Shown: positions 35,153-47,821 of the stretch, piece by piece
Layout: each line of letters begins with the position of its first letter
Numbering within the stretch: position 1 is the first letter of the stretch
Source: Pochonia chlamydosporia 170
Taxonomy: Eukaryota > Ascomycota > Sordariomycetes > Hypocreales > Clavicipitaceae
Assembly: GCF_001653235.2 (NCBI RefSeq)
Contig: NC_035791.1
Location: 3,472,001 to 3,536,000 of the forward strand
DNA length: 64,000 nt
Reading direction: 5' to 3'
Notes under the pieces: model-generated
Databases searched by the model: none
What the model was told of the DNA's origin: nothing
Seen by the model: only the letters and a program-made list of their open reading frames with translations
Made by a program: the position numbers and the translations under genes

Positions 35153-37194
35153 ATGTCCGATATCGAAGACGAACTTCTGGCCCTTGCGGGTGGTGATTCT
35201 GAAGATGAGGGCTCCGTCCGGAGCCGCAGCGGCTCAGCGTCGCCGCGTCGCTCTAAAAACGATTCCGGCAAAGCGAAGAAGTCGAAGCGGCGCGCGAGGC
35301 AGGATGACTCCGAAGAGGAAGGTGAAGCGTGAGTGATAGCCTTTTATGTTGTTTGCACTTGTTTGGACCGCGCGAAGTGCAATGGGGATGATGTACTTCG
35401 CCTATTGTTCGCTTGGCCTGTGTTTGTCGCTGCTCATGAATAAGTTGCTAACTCGCCAATGCTTGTTCCTGTTCATCAGATCCTCTGCTCCATCATCACC
35501 CAACTCATTGGAATCAGCGCCCATGGATGAGTCCGATTCAGATGCCGAACCAGCGCCAAGGGGTGTGGGAGGCGCCGACGAAGACGATAAATACCCCGTT
35601 GACGGCAGGTTTACGAGTGAGGCGGAAAAGGCTGAAATCATGGCCATGCGAGAAGTCGACCGAGAACGCATCCTTGCCGAACGTATCGAAGAGGTTGAAA
35701 ATCAACGCCGCACTCGCCTCCTTAGGCAAATGATTGAGAGAGCAGAGCGAAAGACTGTCAAAAAGAAGCGCAGCGCCGACGCGGCAGAGTTGGAAGACGG
35801 CCAGCGAAAGACGTCACGACAACGTACTGGTAAAGCCAACGAGTCTGCTATGGACTCTCTCCGTAGAGCGCGCGCCGAGAAAGCGAAGCGTAAGGAGGAG
35901 AAATCGCATGGCCGGTCATATTCCCCAGCAAGACGTGGCTCGGATGTCGAAGAGAGCGATGATGACTTCGGTCGCGCCAGGTCACGCACGCCCGAGAAGG
36001 AGCAGGAGAAGGAGGCCCCAGCCCCCGAGCTGAAGGACTTTGATCGCGTGCGCTTGGGCAGGAATGAATTTGCTCAAGTTTGCTCTACGCCTGGGTTCGA
36101 ACCTGCCATTACGGGATGCTACATTCGTATTGCTTTGGGACCACATCCAGACACTGGCGTTGAGCAATATCGCATGGCGGTTATCAAGGGTATGCGGCAA
36201 ACCGATTAAGAAGAGGAGAAACGCAGACTAACCAGATGTGCAGGCTTCACGACTAACAGACCATATGCTCTTACCGGACCTAATGGGCCGTTTGTTACTG
36301 ATCAGTACGTCAAAGCAGCACATGGCAAGGCCGTGAAGGAGTTTCCGTTTATTGCTGCATCAAGCGGCAAGTTTACTGAGGTAAGCGTGCATATTCCCCC
36401 TGGATGTGCGTGACGAACAAGGTAACTAATGGCCACCCAAGAACGAACTCAACCGATACCAAGTGACCTGTACCAACGAGAGCGTCAAGCTGCCTACCAA
36501 GGCATATTTGACAGACAAGATTGATGAGATCAACAACCTGATCAACCATAAGTGGACAAGTGAAGAAATCAAAGCTCGATTGTCCAAGAGGAATGAGCTG
36601 AAGCGACGTTTCGATCCTAGCGAAAGGGAACGTGTTGCCAAACTCCTGGATGAAGCAGTAACGCGAGGTGACGAAGCCAAGGCGCAAGAACTCCAGGACG
36701 AGCTGGAACAGCTCGGCAGCCAAAGGCTAGCCTTTAGAACGTCGCTGGGCTCAGCCAAGAGCATTGATGCACCCAGAGCCACAACAGAGCAAGACCGTCT
36801 GGCAGAGCGCAACCGCGAAAACAGACGAATGAACGCCGAGCTCGTCCGCAAGGCGCAGCTCAAGGAGAAGGCCAGGTCTCGCGAGATTGAAATGGCCCTT
36901 AAGCGGGGCGAGCAAGTTGCTGAAGACCCGTCTCGCCGACTCCGTACCAAGGCCAAGTTTGTCCACGATGTTAACGACACGCCGCAAAAGCCGTCTGCTA
37001 CGGGGAGCGAAGTCAGCACGCCTGCCAACGGAACGCCCAAAGTATCTGCTACAAAACCCGAGATGCAGTCTCACCTTGCAAAGCTCCAGGAGAAGAATTA
37101 CTCGGAGAGTAATGGCGTTCCAACGATTCACAAGCCGCTTATGGATGATGATGTGATTGGCGCCTTGGATCTCGACATTGACGTGGAGATATAA
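35153..37194 (+). CDS. RTF1: RNA polymerase-associated protein Rtf1 (Plus3 domain, Paf1 complex)
   Basis: Four exons: 35153-35328, 35480-36189, 36244-36380, 36442-37194; 591 residues. It is a Paf1-complex subunit that links elongating RNA polymerase II to H2B ubiquitination. The acidic start MSDIEDELLALAGGDSEDEG is characteristic. It is followed by Ser/Arg/Lys-rich sequence and the histone-modification region near residues 95-140 (KYPVDGRFTSEAEKAEIMAM). The Plus3 domain begins around residue 245 (DFDRVRLGRNEFAQVCSTPG) and runs through KGFTTNRPY, FIAASSGKFTE and NELNRYQVTCTNESVKLPTK, so two introns interrupt it. The C-terminal half is a charged helical region with a polybasic, coiled-coil-like stretch (RLAERNRENRRMNAELVRKA). 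The end MDDDVIGALDLDIDVEI is acidic. No anomaly seen; 3' end faces the Pgc1-like gene 218 bases away. Confidence 0.95.
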
Positions 37195-37412
37195 ACGGAA
37201 ATGGGCTTGGGAGACTTTGTTACACTGGTAAAATTGACCACAGCGGCGGGGATGGGTGCATTTACGGCGTTTAGAGGAAGCATTGCGTTAACAGGTATCA
37301 TCAGGAGGGTCATCATAAATTAATGCAACTATATATATCTACATCAGCAGCCACATCTGTGACATATTATGAGTAGCGTGTCTTGTAAATCCCATCTCAC
37401 AATGTATCACCC

Positions 37413-38671
37413 CTAGTCCTTCTTTATCTGCCTCCTCGTCTTTCCATCCAACTTGTCCATCTTCCCCTGCACATACCTCCTATACCAAAAGAACAACTTA
37501 TGCCGCACATGCCCCCTCACAATATCCACCACCAACCCCAACATCTGTCCCCACGAGCCGCTCTCCCTCCTCGCCAAACCATCCATCTCATCCTCATACC
37601 GCTCACACACCTCCAGATACAAGCCCGGATCATCCGTCACCACCCCATCTATCACTCTTACCCCCTCGCACATCTTATCCCCACGTCTAGGTCCATTCCG
37701 CTCGATACACCACCTCATCCACCGGGGGTGGTTGACCGTCCACGCGAACAACGGCCTCCCCGCGTCATACACGTCCCTCATGAATCGGCGACCTTGATAC
37801 GGCCGCACGAGCGTGTGGAAGGCCATGTTGAAGCCTATGTTGGGGAGGGGGAGGAAGTGCCGTGCGTAGGAGAGGGAGGAGCCTATATGGGCGATGGGGA
37901 AGTTTGGTAGGGAAGTGCGCGAGGCTTTGAGGACGGATGCCTGTGTTTTGTTAGGTTTGTTTGCTGGGCGGGTGGAGGGGACGTACGTTCCAGCATCCGA
38001 GGACGATGCGTGTTTCCCAAGGTAGTGGGGATGGGACTTGCGCTATGCTTGTGGCGATGGCGTTTACTATGTCTTGAGGGTCGTCATCTAGCTACTTGGT
38101 GTTAGAATGGTTGTGATGTTTGGTGGATATACGTACTTTAATGTCGAGGAGTATCCAGGGAGGAGGGCCATCTCTGAATTCATCCGTTTCAACGAGCCAT
38201 TCTAATAGGTCTCGTAGTCGGGGCATTCCCTGCTTCGGTTCCCGGAGTGTGCGCAACGTAGACAGGTAGTCCCAGTCGCAGTCTCCCAGTTTCTTATTCA
38301 CACCAAAGCACCGCGTGAGAGTCGTATCCTGAGCCGTGTAAGTCAACGACCCAATGTGCGGTTCAGATTTCTTACATGCGACAGCACGGCGACCCCGTCC
38401 CTCGACAGATGCACATCCGTTTCAACTGCATGCGCGCCAGCTTCAACAGCGCCTTTAAACGCACCCATTGTGTTTTCAGGCCATGACGCCTTGTACCCCC
38501 TGTGAGCGATGGCCTGCGGTAACAAGCGCGAGGAGTCTCGTCTGGAGGGGAGGGCGGTTGCCCATGGCGCTGAGGGGAGTTAGTTGGTGTATGGGAGATG
38601 GGGATGATTTGAATACCTTTTGGAATATCCCACATGGCGTTGTTTAGGAGGGCGGCTTTCTCGTCGGCCAT
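37413..38671 (-). CDS. PGC1: Glycerophosphodiester phosphodiesterase family protein, Pgc1-like
   Basis: Five exons: 38671-38617, 38569-38376, 38328-38137, 38091-37987, 37940-37413, all in phase; 357 residues. The GDPD barrel starts with [20 protein letters not shown], with the catalytic His-Arg and the Glu-Asn pair, then [20 protein letters not shown] joined to HD across an exon junction (metal ligands Glu and Asp and the second His). WILLDIK gives the next metal-binding strand, and [18 protein letters not shown] the C-terminal Trp motif. Yeast Pgc1 is a phosphatidylglycerol phospholipase C of lipid droplets and mitochondria, and the start aligns best with it; the substrate here is inferred. 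The C-terminal 45 residues are basic with an amphipathic segment ([20 protein letters not shown]) suited to membrane attachment. The frame is open 63 codons upstream to an ATG at 38860, but MADEKAALL fits the family length. Confidence 0.88.
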
Positions 38672-39236
38672 TTTGGTGATGATGTTGTGGCCGGCGTCGT
38701 CTTTTAATGGGCGTTGTCGGATGGGGCGGGTGCGGAGACGGAGAGGAGATGCCGGGCTGGTGTGGACGCTGTGTAGGGATGATGGGGTTGGTTGCAGGAG
38801 GATGAGGAGGATGCGGGTTTGTGGTCGGGAGAGGGGAGGGCGGGTGGTGAGGAGATTCATGTGATTCTGCGAGTTGGAAGGATATGCATTGTGTTATGGA
38901 TTGATGTGTGTTTGTGTGAGGGAGTCGGAGGCGGATGGAGTCCGGCCGGTGATGGCGTTGGGTGCATGTGGGTTAACGGTGACGGTGGACGGAGTTAACG
39001 GGGCCGGTGGAATCAATTGATGTCAGTTCAATGTTGTTTAAATGAGGAGTTGGTGATCCATGAGAAGTAGGGATTGAGGATGGGTTGGTATGAATGAATG
39101 AAAGATTGAGTGAGTGAGCGAGTGAGTGAGTGAAGCCAATGGCAATGCTGAGCTCGAGCACGCCCAACTGTTCACCACTCAACGATAAGTTGCACCTTCA
39201 CATCTATCTTCACTTCTGAATTCTGATCACCTCACC
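38672..39236. other. Intergenic, upstream of the Pgc1-like gene
   Basis: Contains the Pgc1-like promoter and the 3' UTR of the FAD oxidase gene. TGAG tetramer repeats lie at 39107-39133. No gene seen. Confidence 0.6.
39107..39133. repeat. TGAG tetranucleotide repeat
   Basis: About six TGAG units with one changed to CGAG, directly downstream of the FAD oxidase gene. A TGAA-type run (39091-39100) sits just before it. Simple sequence only. Confidence 0.7.
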
Positions 39237-40920
39237 TCACACAATCGGATTATAAAACCCAAACCGATTCTCCCCATCCCACATCCCCTTCAACGCCCTC
39301 AACCTCGCCCTCCTCCCAGCATCATACCCATAAACCTCACTCATGCCCTCTCCCCCCTTCGCATAATTCACATACGTATGCTTCCTCCCCTCCCCCCGAA
39401 CAGCCTCCTGCATCCTCCTCCCAAACAATTCCGCCTTCTCTCTGTCCCTCTCCCCATCCCCCTCCCACCACAACATAGGCGACGTGAGTAAATGGAATCT
39501 CCTCTCCTCCGGCGCCACCGCACTCCCTTTCTCAGGAACATCCCGCACGCCCTTCCGCCCATACGACTCCAGCAGCCACGCCGACGTCGCGAAGGTCTTG
39601 TCCGCCGTGATTTCGGTGTAGATTTCGAACCCGCGACGCATGGCTGCTGGATCCCACGCGTCAAAGGAGTTAGGATAGCCCAGGATGTTCTGGTTCTTGC
39701 GGCATACAGGGCTGGAGAGACCGAAGCCGCCGACTTCAAAGAGTTTGCCCCATGGGATGTCTCTTGTGGTTGAGTCTGCTACGGGGGAGAGTTTGCGGAA
39801 CGCGGTTGCGTATTCTGTTGCTGCGGGGGGATTTCCCTCATACAGAATCTGGAGATTGATGAGAGGCTGTAAATGATTAGTCTTGTGCTGGATAATTTGT
39901 GGTGAGAATGCGTACATGATTTTTATCCAGGTCGTTATTCCTTGCCATAACACCGTTGAGAACCACCATGCCTGGATCACGTATCCTCTTCTCTAGGCCA
40001 TTCCAAGTTTCAAAAAACGCCTCCAGTTTATCCTGCGTGAAGCTCAGTGCCACCATGGTCCATTTCTCAGTAACTTCAAACACCCTAACCTGGAAGCTCG
40101 TCACCACGCCAAAGTTGTGCCCTGCGCCGCGCAGCGCCCAGAACAAGTCCGGATGCTGCGTTTGAGAAACACTCTTTACGCTACCGTCAGCGAGGACCGC
40201 ACGTGCAGAGATGAGATTGTCAGAGGCGAAGCCATGACGACCCTGGAGCATGGAGTGGCCGCCGCCGAGAAGCGGTCCGATAGTTGACACGCATTCGCAT
40301 ATTCCGGTGACTGAGACGATCAGCTTGGATGTTTTGCCTCACAAGATGAGAGTCTGATACACACCCGCCTGCTTTCCCTTGTTGAAGAGCGCTGCCGTGA
40401 TTTCGTACTGCATCGTTCCTCCGCCCACGGTAGCTGACTTTCCGTCGTGACTGAGCGTTGTGGTGTTTAACTTGCGCATGTTGATTTGGATTCCGCCGTG
40501 GACTTTGTTGAGTGAACTTGGCCAGCCGTGGGCGCCTGATACGGCGAGGAAGGGAGTTGAGCGACGATTAGCATATTTGATCTGGAAAGTCAGTTACATT
40601 TTCATACTTCAGTCAAAAATGAGTTGCTGTGAAAACACCACACAACCTTCTCGTGAGAATAGTGCACTCACCGTCTCCTGGACATCCTTCTCACTTGCAA
40701 CCTCAACAACAGCCACATACCCTGGCTTAATTCGCGGACTCGACGCTCGAATCTGCAGTTCCTCACCTTCCTTAGACGACGGCAACACAATAGCCGCGCC
40801 CTTTGATAGCAGCGGTCCTAGTTCCTTGATCACTGTCTCTCCAGACGGAGGCTCATGGCCGACTTTGGACAGTGCCACTGTGCATCGCAACAGGACTTGG
40901 AGAAGCAGCGCGAATCTCAT
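39237..40920 (-). CDS. Secreted FAD-linked oxidoreductase, berberine-bridge-enzyme type
   Basis: Four exons: 40920-40672, 40581-40365, 40310-39916, 39866-39237; 496 residues. An N-terminal signal peptide is clear (MRFALLLQVLLRCTVALS). The FAD_binding_4 fold follows: YVAVVEVASEKDVQETV, then AVSGAHGWPSSLNKVHGG, where His101 sits at the covalent-flavin position, then CECVSTIGPLLGGGHSMLQG, LWALRGAGHNFGVVTSF-like sequence (FWALRGAGHNFGVVTSFQVR) and the BBE C-terminal box ending YDAGRRARLRALKG and NRFGFYNPIV. Cys160 or Cys162 lies 59-61 residues after His101, close to the spacing in bicovalent enzymes, so a 6-S-cysteinyl link is possible. Fungal members oxidise sugars or act in secondary metabolism; the substrate cannot be told. 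It lies between a Pgc1-like gene and the FacB-type regulator, all on the minus strand. Confidence 0.88.
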
Positions 40921-41798
40921 TTCTTATCAACTTGAACTCAGTTCTGTGTAATGACAGATTGACACATGAGTCTTAAGTGTGAAATGAAATGGACGAGTTC
41001 TGTGGAACTACTGAATCACAGGGCCGGAGGTTATGGCGAGCTGAAGTATTCAATATATATGCAGAATGCAGCCCGATATGCATCATTCTCACCATCCATG
41101 CACGCCAGAGAGACCAGACTATCTCACCTCCGTCTAGACCAGGGTGTAAGCGGCCGTCGCATTCAGTCAGACTGATTTACCTTCTAGTTCTGCACTCTCA
41201 GGCCGGTGTATGTCGGTCGCGCCAAACCAAGTTACAAAATAGCAACTAGTCCGTTGCAATGACAGTAGAAAATAGTGCTGACCATGACTTGTCTAGCGCC
41301 GGGATTCAACGCAAGGGGCAATTTCGTGTCTTGCAAGAATTTCAGATATGCTTAAATGGCTCCGTATCCTTCACCACAATATAAGAGCCGTGACCTCAAC
41401 CGATAACGACAAACAAATTCTGCCAGCCTTATTCTTCGGATCATCGCTCAGCTCGTGGGGCCAGAACTCTTGCAATCTGATTACTATTCACAAGAAGAAA
41501 GGCTAGGAAACCGAGACTGCTAGCACAAGTACCAAAAGTTTCGTTCCCAAACCATATATATATGTATGCGCCGTACCCAAAAGCCAAAATGTCCAAAAAT
41601 TGACAAACATGTGCCCAGAATTCCCAATCGAACATTCCAATGTGCTGTGATACAAGCTAGTATACCCGAGAATATCAGTCCTTTCCAACGCTAGCCATAC
41701 ATAAACCATCCCATTTTGACTCCTCGCCGACAAACCTGCCAATATCCTCAAGTGACAAAAGATGAAGAAACCCGGTGGTAATACTACCCGCTGCCTCC
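40921..41798. other. Intergenic, FAD oxidase promoter and FacB-type 3' region
   Basis: No coding sequence is supported. The right part (about 41400-41798) should be 3' UTR of the regulator gene and the left part the promoter of the oxidase. Confidence 0.6.
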
Positions 41799-44573
41799 TC
41801 AAAGAGGGAAGCCCTCAAGGTCGAAGCCATACGCTTCCGTCATATGCAGCTTATTGAACTCGGCACTGCCTACGCTAAGACCCAACTCCGAAGGTGCAAC
41901 TTCTTCGCCTGAGCTCAAGCTTTCATCGCTCATGCTCAGCACACTTTGCGGTGGCTCTGGGTTCCGTCCGAAATCGCCAATGTTAATACTGCTGAGATCC
42001 CAAGAGTCCGGAGACCAGTCCGAGCTATTGGGGTTACCTGGAACTGTTGAATCGCCAATGAGGCTGGCACCGCCGTAAATGGCATCATAGACATTGTTTA
42101 AACCCCCATCCATTGACCCAAGTAACGCCTCCCACTCAGAGTTGGACACCCCTGGCACCTTTGCAGAATGGTCGACGCTGCCCATAATTTGGCTAGATGG
42201 TGACATGGATGATCCTGGGGTTTGCATGCGGTGCATCACAGCAGGAGAAGATGGATTAGTATGAGATGGAGTATTGTTCAGGGACAGGTAGTCGAGGTTC
42301 GGAATGGTGCGACATGACGCGGTTCTGTTACTCATGCCGTTAGGTTGCGGTACCGACGGCCGGTGGCTTCGGTGGCTCGTGGATCCCTCAGATGAGCTGA
42401 TGCTGTCAAAAGATTGTCGAGATTGAGGATAGTAGTCAGGTTCTTGGACATTGACACTGGGCATGGTCATCCGACGCATCTTGTCCTGTTCACGTGGAAC
42501 GCTTGACTTCTTCTGAGAGCCTTTTGAGGAGGCACGCTGCGGTGGTGCAGCCATAGCTCCCTGTGCGGGAAGGGGACTCGTGTGCTCGTCAACAGTAATG
42601 AGAGTTGATGCGATACGAGCTAGGTCAATGCATCCAGGAGCTTTAGCCTTGTTCATTGACTTGATAGTGACGTTGACGAGCTTCTCGAGATCTCGGCTCA
42701 TTTTACTGTCGGGCTTCAGGTCGACCGTCTGATACAACAGTGTCAAACCGCACAAAGCTAGAAGGTCAAACTTGTTCAAGCAGAATGAAAAACTCATGTT
42801 TCTTTCTTCCAGAAGCTGGATGATCTGAATGATTCGCTTGCTGGAATCCGCAATCGAAATGAGAGCCGGTGCAGCCTTCGGACCTAGGCTAGAGCCGACG
42901 GCAGGGCGGTAGATGAGTGCCCGAATATGGTAGTATGCCAAAGCCTGTTGTCATGATGGTAAGCGACCAAGGCTGTTAACAGTATACACGAGAAGACTTA
43001 CCAGTACAGGGGATCTACTGCTAGTTATATCGGTCGATGGTTTATCTTGGGAGAAGTTTAATCGCAAATGTGCTGGCAACTCATCGTGCCAAGCATCAAG
43101 TTCGGCTTCAAAGCTTCCCATTTGCTGAAGCGAGAGCTCATGATTGGCTACTGCCGGATAATTCTTCTCCAAAATTCGAGCCAAGATGCGGGTTGCCCGG
43201 AAGAGAGCCAAAGCGCTGGATAGTCGTGTATACTCCCCCGGCAAGGTAGGCTGAAAGCCCTTCTCCGTGATGTACTCATCGTCCGTATCAGATGGATACT
43301 CTGTTTGGACGTCATCTTCCTTAAGCATTTTTGGCAATCCAAGGGTGGCGGCAGTAAAACTAACGACAGCGGTCAGGCGGAATTGCAAAATAAAAGGTGA
43401 AGAGGTGTTCAACTTACCAATCAAGTGTATAGAGCGTCCAAAACACCTTCTTCCTGGTCTCCAGAGTCAGGGCACCAAACGAAAATCGCTTCTGGCTTTG
43501 ATGCATGCCGAGTCGGTGGGAAAGCCCAATTGCGAGGCCTTTGAAATGTTGGACTCGCTTATTGTCTGCTCTTACAGTGCAGTAGAGTAGTGCTAGAATC
43601 AGGCACTGAAGAGTATTCATGGTGTTCTCCAGAACCATTGAATCAATAGCTTTCGCCCATCGCTTTTCACATATGGCCAGTTGTTGGTAGTCTGGATGTT
43701 CAGATGAAAGCCCGGCGATACTGAAAACGAGGTACAATTGGGCAATCTTATGGTGGCATTTGACCTTTTCAGGGTCGGCCACAAACTCTTCGTAAATGCG
43801 TAAGAAGGTGGGCTTATGCAGTACGGGGAAGAGCGGTGCCCATTCCTGGAAGTAGACATTGACACACCGGTCGGAAAAGATGCGAGGGGGAAGTGGTGAT
43901 GCCTGGCTAGGCTCGTCCTGGGCCAAAGGAGCGCATCCTTGGACGTGTAAGAAGGCCTCTGGGTTAAACTCGTTACAGGGTTTCCCGCTCTCTTGAAGCT
44001 TGCGTTTGAAGGAGGCTATTGAGGCGATTAGCGGGCGTGATTACGGCAGACATTGAGCAACGCGGAAATATACTTACTGATAAAGGCGCGGCCACTAGAT
44101 GGGCCCATGAAGTAAGAGTCTGAGTTCTCAACACCAAGGAGTAGTGGGGAGCCTTGTACACGGAAAGTGTCTTCTTTCGTGGTGGACACGGGACTGTCCC
44201 TGGACGTCTCTGGTGAGGGTAATGTATTTGAGGCAGATGTGACTGACGGTCGGCGATGGTGGTTGCCGTGCATTGCAGAGAGCATATCTATTTTCTCATC
44301 CTTCTCGTCCAAGAGGTCTTTCAGTTCTCTGACCTCGGTTTCCAACTGGCGGACTCGCTCCTCCAGCGATTCTGTGTATCCACGGGGAAAGGCGCGGCGA
44401 CTCAGCTTGTCGCTTGTACGGCACTCAAAGCCAACATTGGCACATTGTGAGCAAGTCGGACGCACTCCATCGCAGCGAATCTTCTTGCTTCGGCAGCGGT
44501 CGCAGGCTTGGGCAATGCGGCTTTGAGCACTATTGCCCACCTTGATGACCTTCATCGGCAGAATGCCTGGCAT
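41799..44573 (-). CDS. facB: Zn(II)2Cys6 transcription factor, FacB/Cat8/ACU-15 type
   Basis: Four exons: 44573-44078, 44015-43418, 43359-43002, 42944-41799; 700 residues. The zinc cluster has Cys at 24, 27, 34, 41, 44 and 51 (C-X2-C-X6-C-X6-C-X2-C-X6-C). The sequence around it, QACDRCRSKKIRCDG followed by SDKLSRRAFPRGYTESLEER, is the signature of FacB/Cat8 regulators. These activate acetate utilisation and gluconeogenesis genes. A dimerising coiled coil (RVRQLETEVRELKDLLDEKD) follows. The fungal-specific middle homology region is in exons 2-4 (FSDRCVNVYFQEWAPLFPVL, HRLGMHQ, TLYTLDCFTAATLGLPKML, YYHIRALIYRPAVG). The last 280 residues are Ser/Pro/Asn-rich with acidic patches ending YGFDLEGFPL, a likely activation domain. 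From memory Aspergillus FacB is longer (about 870 residues). The gene has 3.2 kb of gene-free DNA upstream. Confidence 0.87.
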
Positions 44574-47500
44574 TTTGGCAGCGCCGTCGTGCGGGCTTTT
44601 GGGCCGCGGTGTTTACGTTTCCAGCTGCGATAGGCGACAAGATGAGCAAATTATGTTGAGAATTCTTCCCGTCGGCGGCGTTGCAGATTATGTGTAAGCG
44701 CCGGGGTCGGCGGTCGACTAAAAGCTGTCCTTCTCAAACGCAAGTGCCAAAAACTCTCCGATACCGACTGCGTGACTTGGTATTTTTCCCTCGGTGGTTT
44801 CGTTTTGTTTTGAAGCTGATGACCTGTACGTTGCAAACGTTCAAACGTCGTCGTCGTCGGTGGTGGCGGGGATACAACAAAGAGCAAAGTTGGCTTGCTC
44901 GTCACCAGAGTGGGGAGTTTTGAAGAATGTTGAATACAGCAGAAAGAAGGACAACGTGGGATAAGTAGATGTGGGCCGGGCAAGGTCAGTGAGACTTTGT
45001 GGAGTGAAACGAAGAAATTGGAATGGAGATATCCGGGGCAAGTGGTCAAGGGGTTTTGGGGGTCTGGTTCGTGAGAACGGAGCCACCTGTGGTCTGCCCT
45101 CTGGACGTTAGCAACTGTTAGTTGGCCTGCTAGCGCCAACTGGTCACACAGTGGTGTTTGCAGCCACGAAAGAATTCCGGGGAAAGTGCAACGGGGCCAC
45201 TGGGCAGAGTGACCAAGAGCGTCACACACAGTGGGAAGGCACACTTGGCAGAAACGCGGATTCTGGCCAACGGCAGGCAGGGGATTACGTGCCTGCGGAC
45301 CCAACGTTTTGCAGATCCAGTGGTCTTACGGTGCAGGCACAGCACCAAGTCACCGTTTGCGTCTCACTGAACGCAGGGCCGGCTTCCCCAAACATTGAAC
45401 GTGACCAGGCCAGAATTAGGTACCCCAGCCCAGTGTGAATTCCGTCCAAGCGACATGCAGACTGCATGTGCTGCCAATTACTCGTCCAACCACATGCAGT
45501 TCTGGTACCAACAGTAGCGCAAAGTCCATCTCTTCCTCTCTTGTTCCTCAATCCATCCCATCGAAATTCATCCCAGACGCCACATCGCCTTGGACGCAGG
45601 CCACTACGCCTCCCTTTCGCCCGGCAAATATGTCGGCTGATGTCGGACTCCGTGCTTTTAGGCTGTGTTGATCCAAAGCACAACCAAGTGATTTCTTCAA
45701 CAGCCACACGAGAGTTTGCCTGATATGGAAAGATATATCCTTGAGACGCAGAATTGTCTGGACGCACGGGCAAAAAAACCAAGACATCCCAGTTTTGAGA
45801 GCGTCTTGCCACGACAGGACTCACGGGAGGTTGTTTGACGGACCATCATCATCTCTGGTGATATCGTTTCGGCATCATAGTGGGGAATCGTGCAAGAAGC
45901 CATCAAAGCGATGCGACGAGACAGAACCGAGCCAACACACCGTTTCTCTCCTTACAGCCGATCGTGTTCGAGTGTTTCGATCGTGAATTCGAAATGGCAA
46001 TCAACAAGAGGTCCAATCCGCCTTTATTTTTGCTTTTCGCAGAATGTCCCAACACCTTATCCAATTGTCGTCAGCCCCGAATTAGTTCATCTTGGTCAGA
46101 CTACCCCGGATTTCAGTCAGCATCCCCTAGGATGTGGGTGAAACACGGGAACGCCAAAGTCGGTCTTTGTGCCCTCGCTCTCATCAAAACTCGTTCACCG
46201 AAGCTATTAGATTCTTCCATTGGTATTATCTGAATCCGATTTCAGTAGCGTGGATGACGTTCCGCTCCCAGCCCGACATCCTACAGCCACGGCTTTCGCA
46301 ACATTCGGGTGATGTGGACTGTACGACTGGTGGCGCACAAACTGATCTAACTATGATGTTGACGCATATATTACTGCCTTGCTGCAACAGAGCAACAAAC
46401 TCGGTTCGGCTTGGGCGTCCCGTTAATATGACTATGCCTTCGGATCTTCATCACATTGGATAACATCTCCCGCTCACCTGGCTCGGGTCAACTGCCTGCA
46501 AGGAGCTCCGGCGGTTTGAAAGCTTATCTAATTTCTGCTGAAAATTGGTGCTATCCCCGGATGCAGTTGGTGTAATACTGGTGACGTTTCAACCTGCATT
46601 AACGCCGATATTGAATGGCAACTTGTGTCTTCCCGTGGCTTCACTCATTGCCCCCTTCTCAACGGAGCCTCGACAAAAGATCAACCCCAAGATATGCGCG
46701 AAGATCATGACGAGGACAAGTTGACATTTATACTAGCGGCATTTATTGGTCTTGGCGAGTTGAATTACCTGCTTACAATTGTGTGAACAGGATAATCAAG
46801 ACTCATGTCCTACTAAGAGCCATCTTTAGTGGCGGCCAATCCGGTAGTTCACATTGTACCACCACACAATCCCTTCTGAATCCCAACTGTGGCGAGACTG
46901 CTCCCCAAAACCAACTTGCGTCATGCCATCGTCGCACTTGATTGCCCTGCGGACGCCATCGCTCATCTGCGTGCGCACTTCTCTTTAGCTGGTTTCTGTT
47001 GAAATCGTATCGGGCAATCGACATAGATACTTGATTGAGATTGACACAACGGAGTACACTCCGAGTTCAATACCTGAGAACAATCGAAGTACCCAACATT
47101 ACAGACAAGACGTCATCAATGGAAACCAGCCCAAAAAGTGACGATCCGTCCGTGATTTACATCGCAGCACAGCAAACGTGCACGAGTCAAGCACAGCCAA
47201 CAGACCAGCCGAAGGTGCCGTCAATAGTCCCACTGGTGACCTGATCTGGCGGGGATTTGTCTGATCCACTCGGTTATGGCGTGGCCTTATTACCCCAGAA
47301 ATGGCGGCACTTGTGGGAGCTTAAACCTGGGGACAAGATTCTTTTTTCTTTTTCTTCGTGGCAGAGCCTGTCACATAAGACGTAGATTTTGGCTGCTTGT
47401 GCTCGCTTTGTTTCGAGAACGAGTAGGTACAGGATGAGGCGCTTGAGGGCTTGATAAAAGCCGGCTTCCGGCATGGAAGCATCGTTAAGCTACACTGTAC

Positions 47501-47821
47501 GGAGCAGGCCGGGTACTAATGCTCCTAGACTTGAAGCAATCCATGGCGAGAAGTCCAGATGTCCATCGAGGATGCCAGCGCCAGTTCCCTTTAGCGGGAG
47601 GGCTGCTGAAAACATTGCTACGCAGCCTCACTAGAAAAGCACCTTCAGCCTTGCACCCCAGCTTCAGCAAGCGCAAGACGGCTCATCATGAAATGTTGGG
47701 CACGGACATTCACCCATGCCCAGTATCAAGCTGACCGACACATTGTTGGGTTCGGATTCCATCTGCAAATGCAGCTCCAGGCTCACTCTCGCTGTGAAAT
47801 GGTAACACAGTTTATCCTCGG
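44574..47821. other. Long intergenic region upstream of the FacB-type gene
   Basis: A 3.2-kb gap between the SET gene 3' end and the FacB-type start, both on the minus strand. The right few hundred bases near 44574-44700 would be its core promoter and leader. Open frames up to 217 codons (44651-45304, minus; 45285-45824, minus) have irregular composition and no domain. No RNA gene was recognised. Long promoters are common for carbon-regulated genes, so regulatory sequence is the simplest reading. Confidence 0.55.

Noticed and set aside
36091..36112. A GGTTCGAACC-like word resembling a tRNA T-loop
   Set aside because: It lies inside the RTF1 Plus3 coding sequence with no tRNA arms around it; the similar word near 39625 is inside the FAD oxidase.
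38672..38860. An N-terminal extension of the Pgc1-like protein from an upstream ATG at 38860
   Set aside because: It is in frame but would add 63 Arg/Pro/Ser-rich residues; the MADEKAALL start fits family length. A targeting leader cannot be fully excluded.
44651..45824. Two minus-strand frames of 179 and 217 codons upstream of the FacB-type gene
   Set aside because: Random-looking composition, no conserved blocks and no coherent splice structure.
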